Origin: Thioclava sp. SK-1 | Lineage (GTDB): Bacteria; Pseudomonadota; Alphaproteobacteria; Rhodobacterales; Rhodobacteraceae | Direction of reading: 5' to 3' | Assembly: GCF_001705665.1 (NCBI RefSeq) | Contig: NZ_MDHA01000032.1 | Location: 62,001-126,000 of the forward strand | DNA length: 64,000 bases | Part shown: piece by piece, positions 46,838 to 56,435 of the stretch | Position numbering within the stretch: the first letter of the stretch is position 1 | How the letters are laid out: every line of letters begins with the position of its first letter | Position numbers and translations under genes: made by a program | Notes under the pieces: generated by a model | The model's input: the letters and a program-made list of their open reading frames with translations, nothing else | Database searches by the model: none | Told to the model about the DNA's origin: nothing

Positions 46838-47475
46838 GCTTGGTAGCAACACAGGCATACGTGATATTTCATAGTGCCACGCATCCGGTTTTTGCCCCGG
46901 TGGATTTGCAGGTCTCGGCGGGGCAAATCGCCTGCGTGACCGGGCCATCAGGTGTTGGAAAGTCAACGTTGCTTGCGCTGATCGGCGGGCATCTTCCGCC
47001 GCGCTGTCAGGTGGGCGGGATGGTTTCGTTAAATGGGGTCAATATGTTACACCGCGCTGCCGAATACCGCGACATCGGCGTTTTGTTCCAACAGGCACAA
47101 TTGTTCCCACATTTGTCAGTCGGGCAAAATCTGGCCTTTGGTTTGCCGGCCCACATCCGAGATCGCCGCGCCCGTATTGCCCACAGCTTGCAGCAGGCTG
47201 GGCTGGAAGGAATGGCGGATCGCGACCCCGCCAGCCTGTCTGGTGGCCAGCGTGCCCGGGTGGCGCTGATGCGCGCGCTATTGGCGCAACCCAAAGCGCT
47301 GCTACTTGATGAGCCGTTCTCCGCCCTCGACCCAGAGCTGCGCGATGACATCCGCAACTTTACCTTTGATCATATCCGCGCAAGCCATATCCCTGCGCTG
47401 ATCGTCAGCCATGATGCGCAAGATGCCGCCGCCGCAGATTTTACGCAGCCGATTGTGCCTGGGTGTCAGGGGTGA
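46834..47475 (+). CDS. ynjD: ABC transporter ATP-binding protein, YnjD family
   Basis: ATPase of the YnjBCD importer, 213 residues. Walker A GPSGVGKSTLLALIGG, Q-loop in VLFQQAQLFPH, signature LSGGQRARVALMRAL, Walker B ALLLDEPFSALDPELR, switch His in LIVSHDAQDA. The overlap with the permease start is 4 bp. This ends the five-gene operon that began at 41271. Confidence 0.95.
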   Translation: MSLVATQAYVIFHSATHPVFAPVDLQVSAGQIACVTGPSGVGKSTLLALIGGHLPPRCQVGGMVSLNGVNMLHRAAEYRDIGVLFQQAQLFPHLSVGQNLAFGLPAHIRDRRARIAHSLQQAGLEGMADRDPASLSGGQRARVALMRALLAQPKALLLDEPFSALDPELRDDIRNFTFDHIRASHIPALIVSHDAQDAAAADFTQPIVPGCQG

Positions 47476-47528
47476 TCACCTTGCCCACGCCTGACAAAAG
47501 ACGCTATCACACGGTAATTGTGGATGGA

Positions 47529-48182
47529 ATGAGAGTGGACATGCCCAAGATGTTTGCACGTGCGATACGGCCCTTGGTGACATTAACAATCATCGGGATG
47601 GGTCTGTCTGGCTGTGTAATGCCAGAGGAGTTGTCAGGCACCTCCTCTGCGGTTCCTGCCAGCAATGCGATCAACGTGGCCGATGGCACAGTTCTGGTCG
47701 CGCCGCGCGGCTATTGTGTGGATGAGGGTACATTGCGCGCCCGCGGTGAGACAACATTTGTCCTGTTCGGTGGCTGTGCCGCGATTTCCAATGATCCTTC
47801 GCAGCCCGCCGCACCATATAAGGCGGTTCTTGGCACGACGGTAGGGCCGGTTATGACAGGCTCCATCCCCGAGAAATTCCCCGCAGTTGAGGCATTTTTC
47901 CGCTCTCAGGCGGGGCGGGCGGCTTTGGCGCGATCGGGGGTGGCGGATGATGTTCAGATCCTTGCCGCAGAAGTCTCTGGTGATGTGCTGATGCTTAAGC
48001 TTTCGGATGCGTCAAAATTCGACAAAGTGCCGGTTGCGAAGGATTATTGGCGCGCAATCGCAGGCGTGAACGGCCACCTTGTCGCGTTTTCGGTGATGCC
48101 ACTGGCCGATACGTCACTGTCGGATGCGCGGCAAAAGCAACTTTTGCGTGAATTTGTGGCATCGACGCAGGCGGCGAATTAA
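47529..48182 (+). CDS. Hypothetical lipoprotein
   Basis: Unrecognised lipoprotein of 217 residues. Basic N-terminus and hydrophobic segment (RAIRPLVTLTIIGMG) lead to lipobox LSGC near residue 34. The mature chain has the pattern DGTVLVAPRGYCVDEGTLRARGETTFVLFGGCAAISND, two Cys that may pair, and a C-terminal helical part ending VASTQAAN. The start is uncertain between 47529 and 47541. It is 53 nt after ynjD, so it may be read with the operon. Confidence 0.75.
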   Translation: MRVDMPKMFARAIRPLVTLTIIGMGLSGCVMPEELSGTSSAVPASNAINVADGTVLVAPRGYCVDEGTLRARGETTFVLFGGCAAISNDPSQPAAPYKAVLGTTVGPVMTGSIPEKFPAVEAFFRSQAGRAALARSGVADDVQILAAEVSGDVLMLKLSDASKFDKVPVAKDYWRAIAGVNGHLVAFSVMPLADTSLSDARQKQLLREFVASTQAAN

Positions 48183-48333
48183 GCGGATGATGTCTGGCAA
48201 AGGTGGCAATAAAATCTGCCAAAATCGTGTGTTAGCACTTGCAGCGTCGGCGGCGCTGCGACAAGGTCCGAACCTATTATATGTTTGGAATTTTGCACAG
48301 CGCTGTGACCAATTTGCGTTTCAGGAGGGCTAA

Positions 48334-49101
48334 ATGAGTCGATTGCCAAGCGGTTTTCTGGATCGTGTGGCGCAGGGACGCGCCCTAAAGCGGTGGCGCC
48401 ATGCGACAGCACTGGTGGATGACTTGGCGGTTACCGATCTGCAATCGGTCAGCAAAGAAGCCCGCAGTGTCAAAGCCGAAATAGAACGGTTCTTATTAGA
48501 AACAGATCGCCGCCTTATGGCACCAGAGGCCGATGATGTCGGCATCGAACGGCCCTTGGGATGTGATTGGACATGGCGACCGCAGGCATGGACGGCCCCG
48601 CTGCGCCCGCGTGGTCTGGCCCCTGCCAACACCCGCGATAAGCTGGGATCTGAACTGACGATTTTTCATGACGGTGAGAGCGCAGAGCTGGTTTTACAGC
48701 AACAGCGTAATGCCCAAGGGGCTGCGCCATTCGGTCTGCAACTGGACGTGTTCAGCTTTAGCGGATCGTTTCTGTCTTTGGTGGTGGACTTGCCCGACGC
48801 CGCGCTTGCGGGGCTGCGGGTCAATCATCTGGTCCGGTTGGGCATCGATCTGGTGGCAGAGCGGCCGCTGGATGTGTTTTGCCGTTTGAACGTCATGCAC
48901 GGCCCGAACACAGAGCAATTGGTGCGTGAATTGCCGATGGATGGCAGCGGCGGGTTCGTGGAATTTGATCTGGCCTATACCCGGATGAATGAGAAACGTC
49001 TGGAACGGGCATGGGTGGACATTATTTTTGAAGGCGCGCGGATGAATGCGATTAATATGCGCGACCTCACGTTTTTGCGGCACCCCCGCGCGGAATTGTA
49101 A
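48334..49101 (+). CDS. DUF6478 family protein
   Basis: 255-residue cytoplasmic protein matching my memory of DUF6478, a Rhodobacteraceae family of unknown function. N-terminal basic helix (RALKRWRHATALVDDLAV), then a beta-rich domain with CDWTWRPQAWTAPLRPRGLAPANTRDKLGSELTIFHD and a C-terminal IIFEGARMNAINMRDLTFLRHPRAEL. AGGAGG ends 5 nt before ATG 48334. Nine nt separate it from the next gene, so the pair is co-transcribed. Confidence 0.8.
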   Translation: MSRLPSGFLDRVAQGRALKRWRHATALVDDLAVTDLQSVSKEARSVKAEIERFLLETDRRLMAPEADDVGIERPLGCDWTWRPQAWTAPLRPRGLAPANTRDKLGSELTIFHDGESAELVLQQQRNAQGAAPFGLQLDVFSFSGSFLSLVVDLPDAALAGLRVNHLVRLGIDLVAERPLDVFCRLNVMHGPNTEQLVRELPMDGSGGFVEFDLAYTRMNEKRLERAWVDIIFEGARMNAINMRDLTFLRHPRAEL

Positions 49102-49110
49102 GGAGCGGCC

Positions 49111-49476
49111 ATGAACGTCGAAAAAACATATCTGCGGGGCGGGGTATGGGATATCCTGATCGGCTGTGAGGGAGAGCCGAATGTGATCGCCTCATATCTG
49201 GGGCAGGCTCTGGATGGGCTGACGGTTGAACAAAAATCCTCAGACAGGTGGAAAGTCAGCGTTCCGGTGCCGGCAGATATCTTGTCCGATGGTGTGCATA
49301 CTTTGCTGCTGCGCCGTCACGACCGCGATGACACATTGGCGCAGATGACCCTGGTGGCCGGCGCGCCACTGGCGGGTGATCTGCAATCCGAAGTCGATTT
49401 TCTGCGTGCCGAGTTGGATCTGCTAAAGCGGGCGTTCCGGCGCCATTGTGCCGATACCGAAAATAACGACAGTTAA
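49111..49476 (+). CDS. Conserved hypothetical protein, partner of the DUF6478 gene
   Basis: 121 residues, family not recognised. A compact beta domain (YLRGGVWDILIGCEGEPNVIASYLGQ, ending LMTLVAGAPL-like) is followed by a short helix likely to form a coiled coil (QSEVDFLRAELDLLKRAFRRH). GGAG precedes the ATG. The position right after the DUF6478 gene suggests a shared function. Confidence 0.7.
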   Translation: MNVEKTYLRGGVWDILIGCEGEPNVIASYLGQALDGLTVEQKSSDRWKVSVPVPADILSDGVHTLLLRRHDRDDTLAQMTLVAGAPLAGDLQSEVDFLRAELDLLKRAFRRHCADTENNDS

Positions 49477-49519
49477 TCGACGGGGGGTAAGAAGGCCCGG
49501 TATTTAAAAGGCCCCGTGC

Positions 49520-51712
49520 TTAGAAAAAGCTTTGCGGGTCGATGTCGATGGCCAGCCGCACGTTGCTGGGCAGTTTGACCTGCGCGACCCAGACCGCCAA
49601 CGCTTTTTGCAGCGGTGCCGCCTTTTCGGCCTTGATCAACATGCGGACCCTGTGACGACCGCGCACGCGCGCAATCGGGGCCGGAGCGGGGCCAAAGATC
49701 ATCGCGCCAATCTGCTGTAAAGGGCGCGATTGTCGGGCCAATGTCTCGCCAATGTCGAACAGTGGTTTCAGGTCCGGGCCAGACAGGATGATCCCGGCCA
49801 TGCGCCCATAGGGTGGCACGGCTTGGGATTTGCGCTGTGCGGCTTCGGCGCGCCAGAATTCTTCCTCATCACCGGCCAAGATGGCGCGCAGCACGGGATG
49901 CTCGGGCTGATAGCTTTGCAACAGGGCGATGCCCTTGGTTTCGGCACGCCCTGCGCGGCCGGCAACCTGGCGCAGCAATTGGAACGTGCGTTCCGCCGCG
50001 CGCAGATCAGAGCCCTGCAGCCCCAGATCTGCATCCACCACACCTACCAAGGTCAGCTTGGGGAAATTATGCCCTTTGGCGACAATTTGTGTGCCGATAA
50101 TGATGTCGGCTTCCCCGTCTGCGATGGTTGCGATTGCCGCTTTTAGCGCGCGGGCCGAGGCAAATAGATCAGAGCTAAGTACCGCTAGACGGGCATCAGG
50201 GAAACGCTGCGCAACCTCTTCTGCCAGACGCTCCACGCCGGGGCCAACCGGCGCGAGTTTCCCTTCCACCTTGCAGCTGGGGCAGGTTTGCAGGATTGGC
50301 TTTTCTTCGCCGCATTGGTGGCACACCAGCCGGTTTTGGAACCGATGTTCCACCATGCGGGCATCGCAATGATCACAGCCGATCTGGTGGCCGCAGGCCC
50401 GACAGATTGTCACGGGCGCATAGCCCCGGCGGTTCAAGAACAGCATGGATTGTTCGCCCCGTGCGATCCGTGCTGTGATCTCGCGCATCAAAGTTGAACC
50501 GATCCATTGGTTGCTCTGGATCTGCTCGTCGCGCATATCGATGGCCCCCATCGCGGGCAGCTCAGCAGCGCCAAATCGGGCCGCAAGATCGACACGGTCA
50601 TATTTGCCGCTATCGGCATTCGCCCAAGTTTCCAATGATGGCGTGGCCGATGCCAGCACCACCTGCGCCCCGCATAATGAACCGCGCAAAACCGCCATGT
50701 CACGGGCGTTATATAACACGCCTTCCTCTTGTTTATACGACGTGTCATGTTCTTCATCGACAACGATCAAACCCAGATCGCGAAACGGCAAGAACAGCGA
50801 TGAGCGTGCGCCAACAACCATTTGCGCCTCTCCTGTGCCGCAGGCTTTCCACAGTCGCCGCCGCTCCGTTTGCGTCACGCCAGAGTGCCATTCACCCGGC
50901 AGCGCGCCAAACCGTGCCTGCACCCGGGACAAAAATTCTGCCGATAGCGCGATTTCAGGCAGCATGACCAAGGCCTGCCGCCCCTGCCGCAGGCATTCGG
51001 CCACCGCTTCCAGATAGACTTCTGTCTTGCCCGATCCGGTGACCCCTTTCAGCAATACCGTGCCAAAAGCCCCGGCCTTGTCACGCAGGGTGGTCGCGGC
51101 CGCATCTTGGGCGGGGGATAAATGCTTGCCGGGCCGCGACGGGTCCAGCCGCACAAACGGTGCATCGCGGGGCACATCCGATTCGATGACCGCCCCGGCT
51201 TTGGCCAAACCTTTGACCACCTGTGTTGTAACGCCTGCCAGCGCCGCCAATTCGCCCAGCTGGAACCCCGCACCCCCATGGTCGCGTAAGACTGCGATCA
51301 CCCGCTCTCTTGGGTCTGTCATCCGCGTGGGAAGTGTTGCGCCCAACCGATAGACTTTGCGCATGCCGGGCGGATCTGCAAGGCCCGGTGCCCGCGTGGC
51401 CAAGCGCAGGATTTGTGGCAATGGCGTCATCGTATAATCGGCCATTCGGAGCAAGAAATGCCGCAGTTCTTCGCGCATCGGCTCGGCCTCTAGCACGCGG
51501 GTGATGCGGCGCAGTTTGGCGCTGTCAAACTGACCATCACCCGCGCCCCAGACAACACCCAGAGCCTTGCGTGGGCCTAAGGGCACCTCAACAAAGGCGC
51601 CCAAGAAGCAGCCCTCATCAGGCGCTAAATAGTCCAAGGGCCTGCCGATCGGCTCTGCGGTCAATACGGCGCAGCGGGTGCCGGGGGCGAACCAGTCGCT
51701 GTGCTGAGTCAT
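49520..51712 (-). CDS. priA: Primosomal protein N' (replication restart helicase)
   Basis: Superfamily 2 helicase that restarts stalled replication forks, 730 residues. N-terminal 3'-DNA-binding domain (about 1-110) with [18 protein letters not shown]. Walker [22 protein letters not shown] box [13 protein letters not shown]. Eight zinc-binding cysteines in [17 protein letters not shown] and [18 protein letters not shown]-terminal [23 protein letters not shown] and [10 protein letters not shown]. It is convergent with the hypothetical at 49476 and divergent from the transaldolase gene. Confidence 0.96.
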   Translation of the reverse strand: MTQHSDWFAPGTRCAVLTAEPIGRPLDYLAPDEGCFLGAFVEVPLGPRKALGVVWGAGDGQFDSAKLRRITRVLEAEPMREELRHFLLRMADYTMTPLPQILRLATRAPGLADPPGMRKVYRLGATLPTRMTDPRERVIAVLRDHGGAGFQLGELAALAGVTTQVVKGLAKAGAVIESDVPRDAPFVRLDPSRPGKHLSPAQDAAATTLRDKAGAFGTVLLKGVTGSGKTEVYLEAVAECLRQGRQALVMLPEIALSAEFLSRVQARFGALPGEWHSGVTQTERRRLWKACGTGEAQMVVGARSSLFLPFRDLGLIVVDEEHDTSYKQEEGVLYNARDMAVLRGSLCGAQVVLASATPSLETWANADSGKYDRVDLAARFGAAELPAMGAIDMRDEQIQSNQWIGSTLMREITARIARGEQSMLFLNRRGYAPVTICRACGHQIGCDHCDARMVEHRFQNRLVCHQCGEEKPILQTCPSCKVEGKLAPVGPGVERLAEEVAQRFPDARLAVLSSDLFASARALKAAIATIADGEADIIIGTQIVAKGHNFPKLTLVGVVDADLGLQGSDLRAAERTFQLLRQVAGRAGRAETKGIALLQSYQPEHPVLRAILAGDEEEFWRAEAAQRKSQAVPPYGRMAGIILSGPDLKPLFDIGETLARQSRPLQQIGAMIFGPAPAPIARVRGRHRVRMLIKAEKAAPLQKALAVWVAQVKLPSNVRLAIDIDPQSFF

Positions 51713-51817
51713 GCGGCATTCCTTTGGGTGACGCCTTGGGAAAGGGCGGATGCAATCCTCCCTTTCGCGCCTGTAGGTTTTGCGCTATCACACACCCGGA
51801 CATTCAGGAGGATCCCC

Positions 51818-52471
51818 ATGAAATTCTTCGTCGATACGGCCGATGTGGCCGCCATCAAGGAACTGAACGATCTTGGCATGGTGGATGGTGTAACCACCAA
51901 CCCGTCGCTGATTATGAAGTCGGGGCGCGACATTCTCGAAGTCACGAAAGAGATTTGCGACATCGTGTCTGGCCCGGTTTCCGCCGAGGTTGTGGCGACC
52001 GACGCCAAAGACATGATCGAAGAAGGTCTGAAACTTGCCAAAATTGCCCCCAATATCGCGATTAAGGTGCCGTTGACCTGGGATGGCCTGACCGCCTGTA
52101 AGGCTTTCGCATCCGAAGGCCATATGGTCAATGTCACGCTGTGCTTCTCTGTCAGCCAAGCGATCTTGGCGGCCAAAGCGGGCGCGACGTTTATCTCGCC
52201 GTTCATTGGTCGTCTGGATGATATCAACCTGGATGGTATGCAGCTGATCGATGATATTCGCACTGTCTATGACAATTATGATTACAAGACAGAAATTCTT
52301 GCAGCGTCGATCCGTAGCACCAACCATATCGCCGAATGTGGCCGTATCGGCGCGGATGTGATCACGGCACCACCCGCGGTTATCAAATCGATGGTCAAAC
52401 ATCCGCTGACCGATCAGGGCCTTGCGCAATTCATGGCCGACTGGGCAAAAACCGGTCAGAAAATCGTCTGA
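51818..52471 (+). CDS. Transaldolase-like (fructose-6-phosphate aldolase family)
   Basis: Small TalC/FSA-type transaldolase, 217 residues. [18 protein letters not shown] and [11 protein letters not shown] are the family start; the Schiff-base Lys is in [39 protein letters not shown] and [27 protein letters not shown] follow. Family members do either pentose-phosphate transaldolase or fructose-6-phosphate aldolase chemistry; here transaldolase is the safer call. AGGAGG precedes ATG 51818. A terminator follows. Confidence 0.94.
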   Translation: MKFFVDTADVAAIKELNDLGMVDGVTTNPSLIMKSGRDILEVTKEICDIVSGPVSAEVVATDAKDMIEEGLKLAKIAPNIAIKVPLTWDGLTACKAFASEGHMVNVTLCFSVSQAILAAKAGATFISPFIGRLDDINLDGMQLIDDIRTVYDNYDYKTEILAASIRSTNHIAECGRIGADVITAPPAVIKSMVKHPLTDQGLAQFMADWAKTGQKIV

Positions 52472-52515
52472 TATTTAAGACATCTGGCAATGTTGGGGCA
52501 GGCATTTGGCGCGCC

Positions 52516-52653
52516 CTAACACGCATATAAATACGCCCTGCCGGTGACCCGCTGGCAGGGCGTTTTGTATCCCCACCCAAGCAGGCGCATATTCAAATCG
52601 CGTGGCGTCAGACCATATCTGAGCGTCACGGCTTTGCCGCTTTTGCAGATCAT
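52516..52653 (-). CDS. Small hypothetical ORF antisense to the transaldolase terminator
   Basis: Possible 45-residue protein (MICKSGKAVTLRYGLTPRDL at its start) with AGGA 7 nt before ATG 52653. No family is recognised. Its 3' half overlaps, in antisense, the terminator hairpin of the transaldolase gene, which argues against it; the good ribosome site and protein-like composition argue for it. The region 52472-52725 holds nothing else. Confidence 0.3.
   Translation of the reverse strand: MICKSGKAVTLRYGLTPRDLNMRLLGWGYKTPCQRVTGRAYLYAC
52533..52566 (+). terminator. Terminator of the transaldolase gene
   Basis: Perfect 10-bp stem acgccctgcc (52533-52542) with ggcagggcgt (52554-52563), 11-nt loop, then TTTT. 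Lies 62 nt after the transaldolase stop. Confidence 0.88.
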
Positions 52654-52725
52654 GGTAAAATCCTGCTGAACTTGTGAAAGAATGCCGCTATGGTGACGGA
52701 AAATAATCTGAAGCAAGGCACAGGC

Positions 52726-53430
52726 ATGAGCGACCCGGCACTGGCTAATCAATTACGTGAAAAGATCATTTCCGACCCGGAGATGATTCTTGATGATCGC
52801 GATCTGATGAACGCGTTGATTGCGGCCAATGAGGCGGCGATGGGCACGAATATCGTCGATCTGCGCGGTGTTGCAATGCAGCGTTTGGAAACGCGGCTGG
52901 ACCGATTGGAAGATACGCACCGGTCGGTGATTGCAGCAGCCTATGACAATCTGGCCGGCACGAACCAAATTCACCGGGCTGTTTTGCGTATGCTTGATCC
53001 GCATGAATTTGCCGATTTCCTCAAGGCGCTGAACACAGATGTGGCGCAAACGCTGCGGGTGGATTGTGTGCGCCTTGTGCTGGAAACGCAGCAGACCGAG
53101 GATGACCCGGCGCTGCGCAAGCTGGGCGATGTGCTTTGCGTCGCAGAGCCGGGCTTTGTGGCCGAATATATGTCGGCAGGCTATTCCGCACAGCCGCGCC
53201 CGGTGGTGCTGCGCCAGACACAGCCGCAATCGGCGGCGATCTATGGTGAAACCGCGTCTTGGGTCCGGTCAGAGGCGTTGATGCTTTTGGATTTGGGAAA
53301 GAACCGTTTGCCAGGCATGCTGGTAATGGGGGCCGAAGATCCGCATCAGTTCAAACCGTCGCAGGGCACCGATTTGCTGGCGTTTTTCGCTGGCGTGTTT
53401 GAACGTGCTATGCGGCGTTGGTTGGGATAA
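52726..53430 (+). CDS. DUF484 family protein
   Basis: 234-residue GAF-like protein of the DUF484 family, function unknown. An N-terminal helix (LREKIISDPEMILDDRDLMNALIAANE) and long coiled coil (MQRLETRLDRLEDTHRSVI) precede a GAF-type domain ending DLLAFFAGVFERAMRRWLG. In many proteobacteria DUF484 genes lie directly before xerC, as here, with xerC starting on the base after this stop. The ATG at 52726 has AAGG upstream; a longer frame 12 codons upstream is less good. Confidence 0.88.
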   Translation: MSDPALANQLREKIISDPEMILDDRDLMNALIAANEAAMGTNIVDLRGVAMQRLETRLDRLEDTHRSVIAAAYDNLAGTNQIHRAVLRMLDPHEFADFLKALNTDVAQTLRVDCVRLVLETQQTEDDPALRKLGDVLCVAEPGFVAEYMSAGYSAQPRPVVLRQTQPQSAAIYGETASWVRSEALMLLDLGKNRLPGMLVMGAEDPHQFKPSQGTDLLAFFAGVFERAMRRWLG

Positions 53431-54354
53431 ATGACGCTGGGGCTGACACCGGGCTTACGCGATGCGATGGCGCAATGGCTGTCGCATCTGCGTGGTTTAG
53501 ACGGCGCATCCGAGAAAACGATTGAGGCCTATAGCGCCGATATGCGCGGCTTTTTGACCTTTATGCAGTTTCATCATGGTGAGGGCTTTGGCGTTGCGCG
53601 TATTGCGGCGTTGACGGCTGCGGATATGCGGGCATGGATGGCGCATGAACGCGGCAGGGGATTGTCAGCGCGGTCGCTGGCGCGCAGCCTTAGCTGTGTC
53701 AAAAGCTTCACGCGGTGGTTGTCGGATCGTCAGGGGTTTGATGCCACAGCGGTACTGTCGATCCGGGCGCCAAAATTTCAGCGCAAATTGCCAAGGCCTT
53801 TGGCCGAGGATGCGGCGCGTGCGGTGATTGAGCAAGTGGATTTTCAGGCCAATGAGCCATGGATCGCCGCGCGCGATGCTGCGGTGATCACCGTGCTTTA
53901 CGGCTGTGGTTTGCGAATTTCCGAGGCGCTGTCGATCACCGCCGAAGAAATCCCGCTGCCTGAAGTGCTGTGCATTCGCGGTAAGGGTGGCAAGGAACGT
54001 ATGGTGCCAGTGCTGCCGGCCGCGCGTCGTGCAGTGGATGCCTATTTGCAGTTGTGCCCGTTTGACCTTGGACCCAGTGATCCAATCTTTCGCGGCAAGC
54101 GCGGCGGCGTTCTTAGCGGGCGGCTGATTGCCAAAGCAATGGAACGGGCGCGGATGGCGCTGGGCCTGCCCTCAACGGCGACCCCGCATGCGATGCGCCA
54201 TAGTTTTGCAACGCATTTATTATCAGCCGGGGGCGATTTACGCACCATCCAGGAATTGCTGGGCCACGCCAGTTTGGCCACAACGCAGGTCTATACAGCT
54301 GTTGATCAGGCCCGGTTAATGGATGTCTATAAGGCGGCACATCCACGATCCTGA
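53431..54354 (+). CDS. xerC: Tyrosine recombinase XerC
   Basis: Site-specific recombinase that, with XerD, resolves chromosome dimers at dif. The product has 307 residues. N-terminal SAM-like core-binding domain (about 15-105, SEKTIEAYSADMRGFLTFM). Catalytic domain with Arg in GCGLRISEAL, Lys in RGKGGKERMVPV, HAMRHSFATHLL (His-x-x-Arg), LGHASLATTQVYTAVD with the nucleophilic Tyr. Downstream of the DUF484 gene with no gap. No dif-like site was looked for in full. Confidence 0.95.
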   Translation: MTLGLTPGLRDAMAQWLSHLRGLDGASEKTIEAYSADMRGFLTFMQFHHGEGFGVARIAALTAADMRAWMAHERGRGLSARSLARSLSCVKSFTRWLSDRQGFDATAVLSIRAPKFQRKLPRPLAEDAARAVIEQVDFQANEPWIAARDAAVITVLYGCGLRISEALSITAEEIPLPEVLCIRGKGGKERMVPVLPAARRAVDAYLQLCPFDLGPSDPIFRGKRGGVLSGRLIAKAMERARMALGLPSTATPHAMRHSFATHLLSAGGDLRTIQELLGHASLATTQVYTAVDQARLMDVYKAAHPRS

Positions 54355-54520
54355 TGCCAGCTTATAATTGCGCAAGGAAATAGTGATCGACTGATAGAAT
54401 TGTTCTCACTTCCAGATCAACTATCAGAGAACCCGATCCATTAACCACATTCTGGCAAGGTTTCTTTCATAAAGCAGGCGCAGACCAGAGTGGTGTTCCA
54501 CATTCAGAAAGGAACTTGCC

Positions 54521-55321
54521 ATGAATGTCTACGCCACAGCAGGCTACTCTAGCTTGCAGGCCGCCTATCAGACGATGGCGGCAGGTTCGACCACTCAGGC
54601 CGAACAGACCAATGATACTACGGGCATCACTTTGCCCGTGGCGCCCCCGCCCGCGGCGGAGGCGAGCCTGGGTGAGAATGCGACCAATGCCCAAAGCTCC
54701 GGCTCTGGGGCACAGGCGCAATCCTTATTTCAGGCTCTTGTAACCAATGATGATGTGAACGGGGATGGAGAACTCTCGCTGGCCGAGGTTGAAGACACGT
54801 CCGCCGCCGCGCTATTGGCAGATGCGATCAGTGAATATGACGCAAATAACAATGGTGCATTAAGCAGTACAGAAGTGGGGGCCGCCGAAACAGCGGCACC
54901 TCCGGCGGGTGGGGCCCCGCCAACTGCGGCCGCAGAGAGTAGCTCTGCCAGCACGCAATCAACCCTAAGCACGGAAGAAGCCGCATTTGATCTGGATGAT
55001 GACGGTGTGCTTTCAGCGGTAGAACAGGCCGCTTATGACGTCTCGACCCGAATCGCGGAGCTAGAGGAGGCAGAAGCCTCGCTCGCGAATGAGCCATCCG
55101 CCGGTGGGCCACCACCGGGCGGGCCACCCCCAGGTGGTGGGCCTGATGGCCCGAATGGCAGCGTAAGCGCATCGCAATCCATGTATGAGTCCTTGTTTGA
55201 AGTGATGACGGTTTCGGAAACTGCCCAAAGCGAAAGTGACGAAGCGGTCATCAATCAACAGCGTAACGAGCAATTCACGGAGCTCTTGAGTCAGATTTCC
55301 GGCGAGACGGCGCCTGTTTGA
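54521..55321 (+). CDS. EF-hand calcium-binding protein with low-complexity linkers
   Basis: 266-residue protein with three canonical 12-residue EF-hand loops: DVNGDGELSLAE (78-89), DANNNGALSSTE (107-118) and DLDDDGVLSAVE (157-168). Between and after are Ala/Ser/Pro-rich linkers, including a GGPPPGGPPPGGG stretch near residues 195-207, and a C-terminal helix. There is no signal peptide, so it is either cytoplasmic or exported by a signal-less route. AAAGGA lies 8 nt before the ATG. It has about 166 bp upstream for its own promoter and a hairpin downstream. Role unknown. Confidence 0.88.
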   Translation: MNVYATAGYSSLQAAYQTMAAGSTTQAEQTNDTTGITLPVAPPPAAEASLGENATNAQSSGSGAQAQSLFQALVTNDDVNGDGELSLAEVEDTSAAALLADAISEYDANNNGALSSTEVGAAETAAPPAGGAPPTAAAESSSASTQSTLSTEEAAFDLDDDGVLSAVEQAAYDVSTRIAELEEAEASLANEPSAGGPPPGGPPPGGGPDGPNGSVSASQSMYESLFEVMTVSETAQSESDEAVINQQRNEQFTELLSQISGETAPV

Positions 55322-55336
55322 TCCTGAACGGATCTT

Positions 55337-55367
55337 CGTTGGGGGCGGCCTTGTGCTGCCCCCAACG
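55337..55367 (+). terminator. Hairpin after the EF-hand gene
   Basis: Perfect 10-bp stem cgttgggggc (55337-55346) with gcccccaacg (55358-55367), 11-nt loop, 16 nt after the stop. The run after it (tcctgttc) is a poor U-tract, so it may be a weak terminator or an mRNA 3' stabiliser. Confidence 0.6.
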
Positions 55368-55468
55368 TCCTGTTCTGGCCATGTCGTGCGAACCGCCCCT
55401 GCACGAAGGCCATGCATCATTGGGCTGTTGCTTGCGTTGCGGACTGGTTTGCGGCATCAGGTGATCCT

Positions 55469-56167
55469 ATGGATATTCGCATCAAGGCCCTTCTGGTTCA
55501 TCTTCTTACTGCAACGGGTGCAGTGTTCTCGCTTTTGGCGTTGGATGCCGCAGTGGAGCGTGAATGGAGCCTGATGTTCCTATGGCTTGTGGTGGCGCTG
55601 TTTGTGGATGGGATCGATGGCCCATTGGCACGGCGATATGACGTAAAGACCAACTTCCCTGTCTATGACGGCGTGTTGATGGATCTGATCGTCGATTACC
55701 TGACATATGTTTTCATACCTGCTTATGCGCTGTTCAAATCCGGCATGTTGCCAGATTGGACGGGATGGCTGGCCGTGGTGGCAATCACCTATGCCAGCGT
55801 CATGTATTTTTCGGATACACGGATGAAAACGAAGGATAATTCCTTTGCTGGGTTCCCCGCATGCTGGAATATGCTGGTCTTGGTGTTATTTGCATTGCGG
55901 CCCGAGACATGGGTGGTGTTGATCACCGTGCTTGTTTTGGCGGTTGCGATGTTCCTACCGTTGAAATTCATTCATCCCACACGCACGCAGCGGTGGCGCA
56001 AGCTGTCGCTGCCAATCGCGCTATTGTGGACAATCTGCGCGGCATGGGCGGCGTGGACGGATTTCAACACCGGATCGGTGGCACATGGGCTGTTGGTTGT
56101 TAGCTCAATCTACTTGCTGTTCGTCGGTATCGCACAGCAGCTGATTCAGGTAAGACACAAGAACTGA
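55469..56167 (+). CDS. pcs: Phosphatidylcholine synthase
   Basis: Inner-membrane CDP-alcohol phosphatidyltransferase that makes phosphatidylcholine directly from CDP-diacylglycerol and choline. The product has 232 residues and about seven or eight helices. The motif is DGIDGPLARRYDVKTNFPVYDGVLMDLIVD, with the longer spacer typical of Pcs rather than the short spacer of PgsA. Start 55469 (MDIRIKALLVHLLTATGAVF); no strong Shine-Dalgarno is seen (ggtgatcct). The two BCCT transporters downstream could supply choline, supporting the call. Confidence 0.88.
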   Translation: MDIRIKALLVHLLTATGAVFSLLALDAAVEREWSLMFLWLVVALFVDGIDGPLARRYDVKTNFPVYDGVLMDLIVDYLTYVFIPAYALFKSGMLPDWTGWLAVVAITYASVMYFSDTRMKTKDNSFAGFPACWNMLVLVLFALRPETWVVLITVLVLAVAMFLPLKFIHPTRTQRWRKLSLPIALLWTICAAWAAWTDFNTGSVAHGLLVVSSIYLLFVGIAQQLIQVRHKN

Positions 56168-56435
56168 CGCAATACGCTGCCAAAGTGTCGGCTTTGCCGT
56201 AACCTTACGGTGGGGTGGTGTCACCATGACCCAGACGCAAGTGCAGGCCAAACCTGATGTCACATCTGCGTGACTATGCCCTGGGGCACGATTGCCCTTA
56301 AACAGTAGGGCGAGGCAGTTGACGCGCCGTCGACTTGGCACAATGCGATCACGCGCTATGTCGCAAGCGTGAATATAGACAGTGCCCCAAGGGCACCGTG
56401 AAACGATAAAAATGGAATAGGACAGGAGTTACTGC

